In this document: positions 1 through 9,174 of the stretch, piece after piece
Layout: each line of letters opens with the position of its first letter
Position numbering within the stretch: the stretch's first letter is position 1
Assembly (NCBI RefSeq): GCF_014230145.1
Contig: NZ_JACHVC010000012.1
Span: 377,001-441,000 of the forward strand
DNA length: 64,000 nt
Reading direction: 5' to 3'
Source of the DNA: Pelagicoccus albus
Lineage (GTDB): Bacteria > Verrucomicrobiota > Verrucomicrobiia > Opitutales > Opitutaceae
The notes under the pieces: generated by a model
The model's input: the letters and a program-made list of their open reading frames with translations, nothing else
Told to the model about the DNA's origin: nothing
The model's database searches: none
Position numbers and translations under genes: made by a program

Positions 1-1
1 C

Positions 2-2686
2 AACGTAGCGATTTTCTTCGTATTCGAAGCACCGATTGCGGAACTGAGCTACAGCATTGGCTTCGTCTGCTTCATGGAAATCGCCACGAGCACTCGGTTT
101 GGAAAGAGCAAGGATAATCCCCATCCAGAGCTGGCCTTTGGCCTGACACTCGCCCTTATCGCCAGTTTTCAAATCGAGTCGATGACCCTTGGCGTTTTCT
201 TGGCCGGACTGCCAATCGCGGCTTTCCTAATCCGCAACCACATTCTTTCCGAAGTATCCAACGAATACACGCGGCCAGCAATACCGATCCACGCCACAAG
301 GCCTCCCCAACGCTTTCATCCTAGCCTGTTCATTCTTCCTCTCGCCCTCGCGGCATTGCTTTATCTCGTAATGCTTCGACTCCCCTTTTGGGCCGACTCG
401 ATTCCGCGACACGCTCCTCCGCTGGCCAAGAATCTTGCCGAAAAAGCGAATGAACTTTCGCAAGCAGCAGACTTACCAAACGACAGTATTGAGTCGTTGG
501 CCAATGACCTCATCAACGAAGAGTTTTTCCGGGAAAAAGCAGCCCAGCTCGCTGATACTTGGGAGACCTTGCGAGACGCCAAGAGCTCGCCAGAACAAGT
601 AACCCGGAGCGAGCGTCAAGCCTATGACGATTACAAACCATCAAATTCTACCCGCCCTGCTCCCAACAATTCCTACTCGAATCGGGAATTAAAAAATACC
701 GATGAGCCGAATACGATTACCCAAAGCAGAGCCATTCCAAACACCTCTCGACAAAAGCCCAATCCTCCTCCGCAGGATCCAATAGTCTTCGAGAATAAGC
801 CGCAAAAAGCGCCCACGGGACCGAGCACTCCGGTTAGCGTTCCCAATCCTCCAACAGTTTCGCTCGGCTCGGGAACCCCTGAAGCGCTCCGACCCGATTC
901 TTCCGAAACCTTTGGCTCAAACGAAAGTGGGGAAGAAACAGGATTCGGACTTGGAGACCAGGCTCCCTCCCTCGCTCAACGCGCTTCGGAGTATGAGCAG
1001 GGCGTAGACTTCGAACATTTTCTTGAGAATTTCGACCACCCCGGACGAGCGATTGCGGAGAGCCTAAACCTGGAAGGGAGCGACGTGAGCGCCTTACTGA
1101 GTCAAGAGCCGCTCATAACCGTAAAGCTCGATTCTGCTAAAACAGCTCCGGACCGAATCTACCTTCGTAGCAACGTACTGGATACCGTCTCTAAAAACGG
1201 ATTCGGCGGATCGAGATCAGAGGAAAGCCGCGTGGAGGTCGAAACCGAAAACGCCAAGCCGCTGCCATTGGAGATTTTTCGAGCGAGTCGTAGCCCCGGC
1301 TCCACAGTCACCATTACAGCAAACCTGCAAAACCAGCCGACCCTGCCTCTGGTGGAGTCCTTTTCCGCAATCCAAATTTTCGATACGAAGCAGATCGCTT
1401 TTTACCCGCAGGACCGCGTCGTCGTCGCTCCCCTTTCCGAGCAACCAATCGCATACCGGCTATATCAAGCGGATATGGATATAACCGAGCGGGAGAATCT
1501 AGCTCGAAACCAAGATGCCTCCTACTTGCAACGCATGCTCGAGATCCCATTGGATCGATCAGACCGGAACTTCCTGAAGAAACTAGCTAGCCGCGTAGGC
1601 GGACTGAAATCTCCGACCAGCCAGTTCGCCAACCGATTCGCAAACTACTTCGAAAAACGGCATCCCTACTCCTACTTCGTAAGCATACCTCCCGGAAAAG
1701 GACACGCCGTGGTGCGTTGGCTCAAAAACGAGTCCCCCGGTCTTTGCTCGAATTATGCCGCAGCCTTTACCTTGCTGGCCCGCAGCCGCGGAATCCCAAC
1801 TCGCGTAGTCGGAGGCTTTGCTTCCAATGAATACGACAGCAAAGACCAGCGTTTCCTTCTCCGACAAAGAAACGCCCACGCTTGGGTGGAATATCTAGAC
1901 GAATCCAATCGCTGGATACGCTTCGACCCAACTCCCAGAATAAGCCCCGCTGAAATGCAGCGGGCTCAAAGTTACGTGAGCCAAGAATCTCCTCATGCCT
2001 TTGAAAACCTTGTCGAAGCAGAGCAAAAAGCACTCGCCCAAACTGAAGATACCAAAACCCAACTAGCCAAGGACTCGCTGGATCCCGAGCCCACAAAAAT
2101 GGAGTCAATAACCGGAGCTCAAGATGAGCTCATACCGGAAGACACAAGCAGTGCCCAGACAGCGGATACTTCGCCCGTCGCGAGAAACGTGGAAGTTCCA
2201 AAGAACGAAGCCTCTGACACCCAAAATCCAACAGGCCAAAGTGGCCCTCAACCAACCGCAGACTCCTCCCGGAGCAGCGAACCAGCCCCTTCAGTTTCTC
2301 CCCCGCTCGCGGTTGCTAACCCAGAACCCGAGTCAGTTACCCCATCCCCACGGATCGCCGCTCAAGAGTCAGAGGACTTGGAAACCGCTCCGCCATGGCT
2401 CCTTATTTTGCTCCTCCTGACCATAGTTGTCCCTGGCGCATTTCTCGTTCTCAAAACCTCACGCCAAAGGGTCGCGCCACCGGAGATGCGTATCCGTCAA
2501 AAGGCAGGGAAATTGCTGGCTAAACTCGACTCCTTGCTCAGCGAGCACCAGCTCGCCGATGATCCCATCTGGAGAGACACTCGAAGAGATCTCTCCCAAC
2601 AACGCTACGGCCGCGAAAGCAATGCAGCCCTAGTTCAAGACCTTGGCGTGAGGGTCGCCCTCCTCGAAAAACGCAAAAAAGCCTAA
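2..2686 (+). CDS. DUF3488/TgpA-like transglutaminase membrane protein, 5' end cut by window edge
   Basis: The frame stays open from base 2 with hydrophobic residues before the first Met at 74, so the true start is probably outside the window. Numbering from that Met, two hydrophobic stretches lie near residues 22-53 and 92-108. A long Ser/Pro/Glu-rich region follows, then a transglutaminase core with the expected triad Cys558 (GLCSNYA), His602 (NAHAWVE) and Asp618 (FDPTP), and a membrane helix near residue 775-795 before a short cytoplasmic tail. The order (N-terminal membrane block, exposed papain-like domain, C-terminal helix) fits TgpA/DUF3488 proteins. The substrate is unknown; in this family, processing of envelope or cytoplasmic peptides has been suggested. 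Its stop overlaps the stop of the convergent transporter gene by four bases. Confidence 0.8.
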   Translation, partial: NVAIFFVFEAPIAELSYSIGFVCFMEIATSTRFGKSKDNPHPELAFGLTLALIASFQIESMTLGVFLAGLPIAAFLIRNHILSEVSNEYTRPAIPIHATRPPQRFHPSLFILPLALAALLYLVMLRLPFWADSIPRHAPPLAKNLAEKANELSQAADLPNDSIESLANDLINEEFFREKAAQLADTWETLRDAKSSPEQVTRSERQAYDDYKPSNSTRPAPNNSYSNRELKNTDEPNTITQSRAIPNTSRQKPNPPPQDPIVFENKPQKAPTGPSTPVSVPNPPTVSLGSGTPEALRPDSSETFGSNESGEETGFGLGDQAPSLAQRASEYEQGVDFEHFLENFDHPGRAIAESLNLEGSDVSALLSQEPLITVKLDSAKTAPDRIYLRSNVLDTVSKNGFGGSRSEESRVEVETENAKPLPLEIFRASRSPGSTVTITANLQNQPTLPLVESFSAIQIFDTKQIAFYPQDRVVVAPLSEQPIAYRLYQADMDITERENLARNQDASYLQRMLEIPLDRSDRNFLKKLASRVGGLKSPTSQFANRFANYFEKRHPYSYFVSIPPGKGHAVVRWLKNESPGLCSNYAAAFTLLARSRGIPTRVVGGFASNEYDSKDQRFLLRQRNAHAWVEYLDESNRWIRFDPTPRISPAEMQRAQSYVSQESPHAFENLVEAEQKALAQTEDTKTQLAKDSLDPEPTKMESITGAQDELIPEDTSSAQTADTSPVARNVEVPKNEASDTQNPTGQSGPQPTADSSRSSEPAPSVSPPLAVANPEPESVTPSPRIAAQESEDLETAPPWLLILLLLTIVVPGAFLVLKTSRQRVAPPEMRIRQKAGKLLAKLDSLLSEHQLADDPIWRDTRRDLSQQRYGRESNAALVQDLGVRVALLEKRKKA

Positions 2687-3606
2687 GCTTTGACCGGTCT
2701 CGATTTACGGTTCTCCTGCAGTAGAAAAAAGACCGAAAGCAAAATCATCCCCGACCCGACCCATCCTCCCCAAGTCAGAGTCTCGCCGAGCAACACCCAA
2801 CCGAGAAAAAGGGCGACAACAGGGTTTACATAGGCGTGCGAAGAGACCGTGGAAGGCGAGCAATGTCGCAGCAAAAAAACATAGGAGGTGAAGCCCAGAA
2901 GCGACCCAACCACCACTAAATAAGCAAAGGCCAACCAGGATTCGATCGATATGGCGGCGAGATCGAGCTGTCCCGTCTCTTTCAGGAAAAGCCCCGCCAC
3001 GAGGGAAACGATTCCTCCGCAAAACATCTGCATGCCAGATTGAAGCCAAGGGTTGATGGTCTGGGGATTTCGCTTGGAGAAGATCGACCCATAGGTCCAA
3101 AAAATGATCGCGGCAAACATGAGCACATACCCCCAAAGGGCTCCTTGCATTTCGACGCTTGCTCCCGAAAAGACCAATGTCGCCACTCCGGCTAATCCAC
3201 CGCTGACGATCGCCCAAGTATTAAGGGTCGGTTTCTTCTGAACGCCTCCCAGCCATCCCATAAACGTCATAAAGAGAGGGCTGCTGGCTATGATTAGAGC
3301 AGCCATGGAGGAATCAATATGCAGCTCAGCGTAACAAACGGTACCATTTCCGCCCGCGATCAGAAAGGCTCCCACGGTGAAGGCATTCTTCCATTGCGCT
3401 CCGCTCGGTCGCGCTGCGCCTGTCACACGGGCAATCAAATACAAGATGGCGCCAGCTACCGTAAAGCGTGCCGCTGACATGAAAAACGGAGGAATCGTTT
3501 CGATCGCCACCTTGATCCCAAGATAAGTCGACCCCCAGATAATATACAGAGCCGCAAAAGCGATTCCTAGCATCCAAAGGGAAGGTTTATCTTGGGTCGT
3601 CTTCAT
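2683..3606 (-). CDS. EamA/DMT-family permease (YedA/RhaT-like)
   Basis: A 307-residue, highly hydrophobic protein with about ten predicted membrane helices arranged as two EamA repeats. The N-terminal IIWGSTYLGIKVAIE and the R-F-x-x-A-G motif after it are typical of the drug/metabolite transporter superfamily of inner-membrane exporters. The substrate cannot be read from sequence; amino-acid or metabolite efflux is usual for relatives. It converges on the transglutaminase gene, with a four-base overlap of the stop codons. About 270 bases with no recognisable gene separate its start from the next gene upstream. Confidence 0.85.
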   Translation of the reverse strand: MKTTQDKPSLWMLGIAFAALYIIWGSTYLGIKVAIETIPPFFMSAARFTVAGAILYLIARVTGAARPSGAQWKNAFTVGAFLIAGGNGTVCYAELHIDSSMAALIIASSPLFMTFMGWLGGVQKKPTLNTWAIVSGGLAGVATLVFSGASVEMQGALWGYVLMFAAIIFWTYGSIFSKRNPQTINPWLQSGMQMFCGGIVSLVAGLFLKETGQLDLAAISIESWLAFAYLVVVGSLLGFTSYVFLLRHCSPSTVSSHAYVNPVVALFLGWVLLGETLTWGGWVGSGMILLSVFFLLQENRKSRPVKA

Positions 3607-3877
3607 AAGATTCGAGTGGTCGTGCTAGACTCATGCCAGCGAGGCCTCCGGTAGCAAGCCACCGTTTCAAGGGATGAAAAGTCCTTTAATCGTGACGAAT
3701 CCGGGAACAAGTGGCCTCACGCAGAATCCATTAAGAGATGTCCGCAAAGCTCCTAGCGAGGACAGGGTCAAAACACGATTGCGACCATTTTCGGTGAATA
3801 GACTTCGATAAGTCAGCGTCTAAGGATATACAAAAGGGACACCCCACGACTCAACTACCCCAGCAAGGACACGCACC

Positions 3878-5938
3878 ATGATGACGAATAAAAAACACCC
3901 CTACCCCCGCCATATCGTCACTCTGCTCGCGGCGCTTAGCGCCCTGCTCGCCACATTCACCTTCGACGATCTACAAGCCCGCCCCAGCCGCGAGGGCCAA
4001 GACAAATCCGAGCCCGTCGAACGAAAGCTTCCCCAGAAGAGTGCCCCCTCTCCTCGTAATTCGAGCACTCGGGTCAATAAACCGCAGCCGCGTCCCCAGA
4101 CACCCGCCAAGCCCCAGATCCGCCAAACCCGCGGTGGATCTTCGAACCAAAATATTTCACAAAACCGCGGCAGCTCCCAGTCCAGCAGCAAAGTTAAAAG
4201 GCCAACTCGCTCCGTAATCACCAAACCCTCGAACCACGCCGTCAACCGTCCACCGCAAGTCACCTCGCGCCCTAGCTCCAGTTCCAAGCGGAACTTCGAG
4301 CCGCAACGCACGCAGCCTCCCAGCTCTACTCGAATTTCCCCATCCAATCGCTACCCCTCCAACAAACGCAGCGGGCCCTCCCTTTCCGCCACTTCACCAG
4401 GGCACAATCGTTCCTCCGGCACATCGAACGCCAATCGCTCCATCGGCCCACAGCGAGACCAGCGGGACACGTCTTCCCGAGGAAATAACTACCGCTCGCC
4501 CTCGCCAAACCAAAATCGCAGCACCGAATCTAAGATTGTCTCCAGCCGCCCTTCAACCAGCAGAACCATAGACTCCTCCGTCGTCAGCGGAGCGAATTCC
4601 AGAAACTCAAGCGTTGGACCTCAACGCCACAACCCTTCGCACGACAACCACTCCCGCGAATATGGTCGTGATGACTATCGGGGAGACCGGGATACGGCTC
4701 GCTCGCTCTACTTAGACCGGAGAAACAATGCTCTCCGCGACGCAAACCACCGCAGGGACCGAGAACGCACCATAACCATCCGCGATCGCAACCATCGGGA
4801 CGACCACGATTCACACAACAATCGTAAACGCTACAGCATCGCCAAACACACCCACCGCCACAGCAAGAATTGCGGTCACTACTTTTACGACAACTGCTGG
4901 CACGACTATCCGCGTCACCACGTCAAAACCTGGTTCTCCATTAACATCGGCCACACTCATGGAGATGGATGCGGACACTTTTTCGAAAACGGAATTTGGC
5001 TCTCCTTCTCAGGAAGCCGCCACTACCACCACACCGGTTGCGGCCACTACTACTACGATGGCTTTTGGCACAATACGTCCTATTACCATTCGCACGGCCC
5101 GTACTGCGGTCACTACTACTACAATGGATACTGGCACGACTTCCCAAGCACCCACATCCACTCCGATTACTGCGGACACCTCTATGATGGAAGCCAATGG
5201 CTCGTAGACAGATCCGCCTCCCATATCCACGGCAACGATTGCGGACACTACAAGGTCAATGGCATGTGGCTTGAGTACCCGAAAAGCTACTACACGATGA
5301 ATCGCCCTGACAGCTTGTTCTTCTTCATCGACCTTGGATCCTACTCTAATCGAAACATGGACTCCTGGGCTTATGACGCCTTTGTGGGGCGAGGCAGGGC
5401 GATCGATATATTCCGTTCTAGCGCTCCCCTAGCCCAGGGCTACGCCTCTTTCGCAAAAAGCCGCTACTACGACGCTCTTATACGTTTCAGAGAAGCTGCC
5501 CGTCGCGATCCTGATAACGCGCTTGTGTACTTCGCCAAGGCTCAGGCCCAGATCGCAGTTAAGGACTACCGCGCCGCATTCGAAGATATCCAACGCGGCA
5601 TGGAACTGTATCCAGAGTGGGCGGACATTTACCTGAACCTAACCGAGATCTACTCGAAGCGAGAGGATCTAACGGAACACACAAAGCAGTTGCAAGAATG
5701 GGTAGAACGCTTTCCACGTGACTATAAAGCCCACTTCGTTTTGGGATACTTCTACTACTTCCAGCAAGACTACGACGCGGCTAAGAACGAACTGCTCTAT
5801 GCCCTTTCTTGGGACGAAGACCTAGAGGCCGCCCACTTGCTGATGGACCGGATCCTGACTTTCGAAGCGGAATCGGAAATCACGACCATGGAGCTAGAGG
5901 GTTCGCCGGAAGACGAACCTATCGTCACCCGGGAGTGA
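3878..5938 (+). CDS. Secreted protein with six Cys-Gly-His repeats and C-terminal TPRs
   Basis: A 686-residue protein with a signal peptide (residues 1 to about 34, ending near LQA). A disordered Ser/Arg/Asn/Pro-rich stretch runs to about residue 320. Residues 326-470 hold six tandem units of 22-33 residues with the core H-x-H-x(3)-C-G-H-(Y/F/L)-x(3-5)-W; examples are HYHHTGCGHYYYDGFW and HSHGPYCGHYYYNGYW. Residues 520-665 look like three or four TPR helix pairs (AKSRYYDALIRFREAARRDP). The regular Cys and His content suggests metal binding, or adhesion in the cell envelope. That is inference: I do not know a named family for the repeat. AAGGAC lies eight bases upstream of the ATG. A second in-frame ATG follows at once. 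Confidence 0.75.
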   Translation: MMTNKKHPYPRHIVTLLAALSALLATFTFDDLQARPSREGQDKSEPVERKLPQKSAPSPRNSSTRVNKPQPRPQTPAKPQIRQTRGGSSNQNISQNRGSSQSSSKVKRPTRSVITKPSNHAVNRPPQVTSRPSSSSKRNFEPQRTQPPSSTRISPSNRYPSNKRSGPSLSATSPGHNRSSGTSNANRSIGPQRDQRDTSSRGNNYRSPSPNQNRSTESKIVSSRPSTSRTIDSSVVSGANSRNSSVGPQRHNPSHDNHSREYGRDDYRGDRDTARSLYLDRRNNALRDANHRRDRERTITIRDRNHRDDHDSHNNRKRYSIAKHTHRHSKNCGHYFYDNCWHDYPRHHVKTWFSINIGHTHGDGCGHFFENGIWLSFSGSRHYHHTGCGHYYYDGFWHNTSYYHSHGPYCGHYYYNGYWHDFPSTHIHSDYCGHLYDGSQWLVDRSASHIHGNDCGHYKVNGMWLEYPKSYYTMNRPDSLFFFIDLGSYSNRNMDSWAYDAFVGRGRAIDIFRSSAPLAQGYASFAKSRYYDALIRFREAARRDPDNALVYFAKAQAQIAVKDYRAAFEDIQRGMELYPEWADIYLNLTEIYSKREDLTEHTKQLQEWVERFPRDYKAHFVLGYFYYFQQDYDAAKNELLYALSWDEDLEAAHLLMDRILTFEAESEITTMELEGSPEDEPIVTRE

Positions 5939-5954
5939 GGCAAACCCCAGTGAT

Positions 5955-7025
5955 TCAGCTTTTCTCTTCGCTATCCAAATCCTCTCGGTGAGCGTCCATT
6001 CGGGAAATCTCGGTCTCCAAATAAGCGATACGCTTTTCCGATTTCGCTTTTTCTGACTCCTCGAGAGCAGAGATCCCCTTTTCTAATTCTGCCTTTTCTT
6101 TAACCAGCTGGTCACGTTCGTAGACGAGACGCTCAACCGTTTCCGCTTCCTCCGCCTTATCGAAAATCCTTTCCTCCGGCACGCTTTCCTCCACCGGAGC
6201 TTGGGGCTTTAGCGGGCTGGCTTTCGGCATCATACGCTCCCCGTCCTTGAGTGGGCGTTGCATCATCGCATTAGGCGACAAAATCTCGATGCCTCCGTTG
6301 TGCAGCGTATTCATTACGTTGATATGCAGCTGAGATTTCTTGCTAACCATCTGCTTCACTTCCTTGAGCAAGCCAGCAACACGATAGACAACCGAAAAGT
6401 CTCCCAGCTCCAGTACGCGAACGAAGGGATCCTCGAGGCCAGTCTCTTCCGCAGCCGCCAGCAGCAAGGGTTCGACTGTAGCCTGGTGCGTATCGTAACC
6501 CAAAGAAACCGTAGCAGAAACGATCGTCCCAGAGCTTCTAACCACTGTCACTGGGTTGGTAACCAGATAGAGATTGGGCAAGGTCGTCAAATCCCGGTCT
6601 TCCGTTTGGATCTCAGTATGAAAAAGGCCTCGAGCTGAAACGCGACCAAAGGTCGAACCGACTCGCACAAAGTCGCCGGACCGAAAGGAGGCGATCGACC
6701 GAATCATGAAACCTCCCATCGCGTTCGCTACAAAGGTGGTCGATGAGAGACCGATGATGCCAGTCAGCACGAGTCCAAACAAACCTAGCAACTGGTCCTT
6801 GGTTCCATCTTTCAGTGGTAGAGCAATAATCACCGCCACCAATGCGAGCGCCGTGAGGACCAACATCACAATCGGGCGAGAGAAGTTGTTATGCTTTCCG
6901 AAGGCCGCCTCTCGCTTTGAAAAATACCATCTGGCGCTCAAGAGAGCTAGTGCCACAACACACAGGGTAACAATCAGAGGGATGTAGTTCGGGAAGGATT
7001 CAACAAGTTCAGAGGCCTCGGGCAT
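5955..7025 (-). CDS. MscS-family mechanosensitive channel with C-terminal coiled coil
   Basis: A 356-residue membrane protein. Hydrophobic helices lie near residues 14-32, 50-68 and 78-95, followed by an MscS beta domain (FRSGDFVRVGSTFGRVSARG, then TLPN). The C-terminal 110 residues are charged and heptad-like, including a KEKAELEKGISALEESEKAK stretch, and suggest a coiled coil. The frame stays open upstream to 7502, but those residues lie antisense to the neighbouring dehydrogenase gene and show no membrane character, so the ATG at 7025 (MPEASELVES) is chosen. No clear Shine-Dalgarno sequence is seen there. The likely role is release of solutes or ions on membrane tension. It may be co-transcribed with the SDR gene 62 bases upstream. 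Confidence 0.8.
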   Translation of the reverse strand: MPEASELVESFPNYIPLIVTLCVVALALLSARWYFSKREAAFGKHNNFSRPIVMLVLTALALVAVIIALPLKDGTKDQLLGLFGLVLTGIIGLSSTTFVANAMGGFMIRSIASFRSGDFVRVGSTFGRVSARGLFHTEIQTEDRDLTTLPNLYLVTNPVTVVRSSGTIVSATVSLGYDTHQATVEPLLLAAAEETGLEDPFVRVLELGDFSVVYRVAGLLKEVKQMVSKKSQLHINVMNTLHNGGIEILSPNAMMQRPLKDGERMMPKASPLKPQAPVEESVPEERIFDKAEEAETVERLVYERDQLVKEKAELEKGISALEESEKAKSEKRIAYLETEISRMDAHREDLDSEEKS

Positions 7026-7087
7026 AGGTGAATGCAAAGCCAGCAAACCGACTTTTGCAAAATTCAATTGCTCCCAGAGCTGGGACG

Positions 7088-7828
7088 CTAAGCCTTTTTG
7101 CTGAAAAGAGTACCGAGTCCTCCATCCACGCCGATCGTCTGCCCCGTTACCCAATCCTGATCGCGGTCCAATAGCCACATCAGGGCCCGCGCCACTTCCT
7201 CGGGCTCTCCAATGCGCCCGAGAGCGTGCATCGACTGCGAAGCTTTCAAGGCCATTTCGTTCCCAGTGATTCCTTGCGCCATTTTCGACCGCACTAACCC
7301 CGGAGCCACGCAATTCACTCGGATCCCATAGCTGGCATAGGTGGCGGCAGCGGAAAGGGTCAAACCGATGACGCCTGCTTTGGCCGCCGCAATCGCCTCG
7401 TGATTGGGAAAACCATGGCGTGCAGCCGCAGAGGAGCAAAAAACGATCGAGCCTCCCTCCTTCATCATCCGCTTGGCCACCGATCGCAAGGCGGCGAAAC
7501 AAGATGAGAGGTTCTTGGAAACAACGTCTTCAAACTCTTCACGCCGCGTTAGGTGAGCCGGCTTGAGCAAAATCGAACCCACGCAGACCGCAACGCCATC
7601 GATGCGACCAAAAGACGACTCCATCTTGTCGTAAAAATCAGAATACGCATCCCAGTCGCAGGCATCGATCTCATACAATTCGGCTCCGTCCAGCTCCGAA
7701 ACAGTGGCGGCTTCGGCGGCGTTTCGAACGCCAGCCATCACTTTGCAACCTTGGCTCAGAAGGCTTTCCGTTAGCTTGCGACCAATACCACCTGCCGCTC
7801 CGAGCACCGCATAATTGCCACTCTTCAT
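7088..7828 (-). CDS. SDR-family oxidoreductase lacking the catalytic tyrosine
   Basis: A 246-residue short-chain dehydrogenase fold. A Gly-rich nucleotide loop (VLGAAGGIG, residues 8-16), the SS pair at 132-133, Lys150 and RVNCVAPG are all present. The position four residues before the Lys, where the catalytic Tyr of the Y-x-x-x-K motif should be, is Ile146 (HEAIAAAK). Cofactor binding is therefore expected but classical dehydrogenase chemistry is doubtful. The ATG at 7828 is preferred over the upstream one because AGAGGA sits nine bases before it. It lies just upstream of the MscS gene on the same strand. Substrate unknown. Confidence 0.85.
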   Translation of the reverse strand: MKSGNYAVLGAAGGIGRKLTESLLSQGCKVMAGVRNAAEAATVSELDGAELYEIDACDWDAYSDFYDKMESSFGRIDGVAVCVGSILLKPAHLTRREEFEDVVSKNLSSCFAALRSVAKRMMKEGGSIVFCSSAAARHGFPNHEAIAAAKAGVIGLTLSAAATYASYGIRVNCVAPGLVRSKMAQGITGNEMALKASQSMHALGRIGEPEEVARALMWLLDRDQDWVTGQTIGVDGGLGTLFSKKA

Positions 7829-7897
7829 AATCAATGTCCTCTTGAAGGGGGGAGCGTTACACAAGCCAAGCTCCCAAGGTCAGTCGCGAAAGCGGAA

Positions 7898-8362
7898 CTA
7901 GTGAGAATTGGCAGTGGGAGACTTTGCCTTCATCTCTGCGATGCGCATCGGCATCGAGTCGATGAGCTCGAAAAACAAGGGCAGATCGAGACCGCTGCGC
8001 TGAAAGGCTTTTGCTCCTCCATCTTTGCCTACCAGCACGAACCTGCTTTCGCCGAGCGGCAATTGCCACAGCGTTCGCCAAAGCTCTTTCTCTTCAGCCG
8101 AGAGCGAAATGCCGTAAGGCGTATCCAAAACGATTTCGCCTAGGCTCACCAGCAAGATGTCTCGGTCGACGAGCTCACCTTCCCAAGACTCTAGCGTCGC
8201 CTCCAAAGCCTCTCTCTCATCCTCCGAGCTGACAACGTATGCAAGAAGACGATGACTCTGAGTTCCCATCTGCACGCTATCTTGCCCCCAGACCGTATTA
8301 CTTGCGAAAAACACTCCTAAGAGCGGTAATGTTAACAATCCTACCTTCGCTAAAAATTTCAT
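7898..8362 (-). CDS. DUF4174 secreted protein
   Basis: A 154-residue protein with a signal peptide (MKFLAKVG ... VWGQ). It then follows the DUF4174 pattern: a beta strand RLLAYVVSS, DRDILLVSLGE, a RFVLVGKDGGAK strand and a C-terminal LFFELIDSMPMRIAEM helix. This thioredoxin-like-sized family has no established function. The ATG at 8362 is chosen because GGAGG lies a few bases upstream. An in-frame ATG five codons earlier would lack a ribosome site. It lies 69 bases upstream of the SDR gene on the same strand and diverges from the ABC operon that starts at 8473. Confidence 0.8.
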   Translation of the reverse strand: MKFLAKVGLLTLPLLGVFFASNTVWGQDSVQMGTQSHRLLAYVVSSEDEREALEATLESWEGELVDRDILLVSLGEIVLDTPYGISLSAEEKELWRTLWQLPLGESRFVLVGKDGGAKAFQRSGLDLPLFFELIDSMPMRIAEMKAKSPTANSH

Positions 8363-8401
8363 CTCTCCTCCCGCCATTGCACTCCATCGCGTTGTTCAAT
8401 A

Positions 8402-8438
8402 CAGGTTCAAAACATTAATCTTGTTGTTCGCGAACCTG
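8402..8438. promoter_or_regulatory. Inverted repeat in divergent promoter region of the ABC operon
   Basis: CAGGTTC (8402-8408) and GAACCTG (8432-8438) form a perfect seven-base inverted repeat with a 23-base spacer, 34 bases before the ATPase start and between divergent transcription units. It could be an operator, but there is no independent support. Confidence 0.25.
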
Positions 8439-8472
8439 AATTAACCTAACTGATGACTACCATTATTGGTTC

Positions 8473-9174
8473 ATGCATAGTTCACAACAACAAAATCCAA
8501 GTTCATCATCCGTAACAGCCCTAAAGTGTTCGGGGATCGCTAAATCATTCGGCAGCAGATCCTTGTTTTCTGGGATAAATCTGGAATTGAGAAGAAGAGA
8601 GATGGTTGCCCTCCTAGGAGCCTCAGGCTCTGGAAAATCGACCTTGCTCCACTGCTTGAGCGGCGTGCTTCCGACTGATGAAGGTACAACGTGGATTGGT
8701 GAACAATCTTTGGACAACCTAAATCGCGAGCAGCTCGCCCAATGCCGACGAACAAAGATAGGCACCGTCTTCCAATTTTTTCATCTGATGCCCACCTTGA
8801 CGGCTGCGGAGAACGTTGAGCTCCCGCTCCAACTTTTGGGTAACCCAAGGGCCGTGCGCGAAAATCGAGTCCAAGAGTTGCTCGAAAGAATGGGGATCGC
8901 CCACCGAGCAAACGCTTTCCCAAGCGCCCTGTCCGGAGGAGAAATGCAACGCGTCGCCATCGCCCGGGCCATCGCCCATCGGCCTCCTATCATCTTCGCT
9001 GATGAACCGACTGGAAACCTCGACCAGAATTCCGGCCAAGAAGTGCTGAGACTTTTGACCGAAATCACCCAAGAGGAAAACGCAGCCTTGCTGATGGTGA
9101 CACATAGCGAAGAAGCAGCCGCCATCTGCCAGAGATCCTACAAGCTGGAAGAGGGAATGCTGACTGCAGTATGA
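8473..9174 (+). CDS. ABC transporter ATP-binding protein (LolD/MacB/AttE-like)
   Basis: A 233-residue ATPase with Walker A GASGSGKST (residues 49-57), signature LSGGEMQRVAIARAI and Walker B IIFADEPTGNLD. The G-N-L-D ending and length are typical of the LolD/MacB/FtsE group that pairs with FtsX-type permeases. Its stop overlaps the start of the permease gene by four bases, so the two are translationally coupled. With the next two genes it forms an AttEFGH-like operon. It would energise a mechanotransmission complex at the inner membrane rather than bulk transport. No strong ribosome site precedes the ATG. Confidence 0.9.
   Translation: MHSSQQQNPSSSSVTALKCSGIAKSFGSRSLFSGINLELRRREMVALLGASGSGKSTLLHCLSGVLPTDEGTTWIGEQSLDNLNREQLAQCRRTKIGTVFQFFHLMPTLTAAENVELPLQLLGNPRAVRENRVQELLERMGIAHRANAFPSALSGGEMQRVAIARAIAHRPPIIFADEPTGNLDQNSGQEVLRLLTEITQEENAALLMVTHSEEAAAICQRSYKLEEGMLTAV

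Noticed and set aside
4959-5248. Thr-rich, Leu-rich and Val-rich small frames over the Cys-Gly-His repeat region
   Set aside because: They are shadow frames produced by the DNA repeats of the larger gene.
7026-7502. N-terminal extension of the MscS frame
   Set aside because: These codons lie antisense to the dehydrogenase gene and read as Arg/Gly-rich noise without membrane helices.
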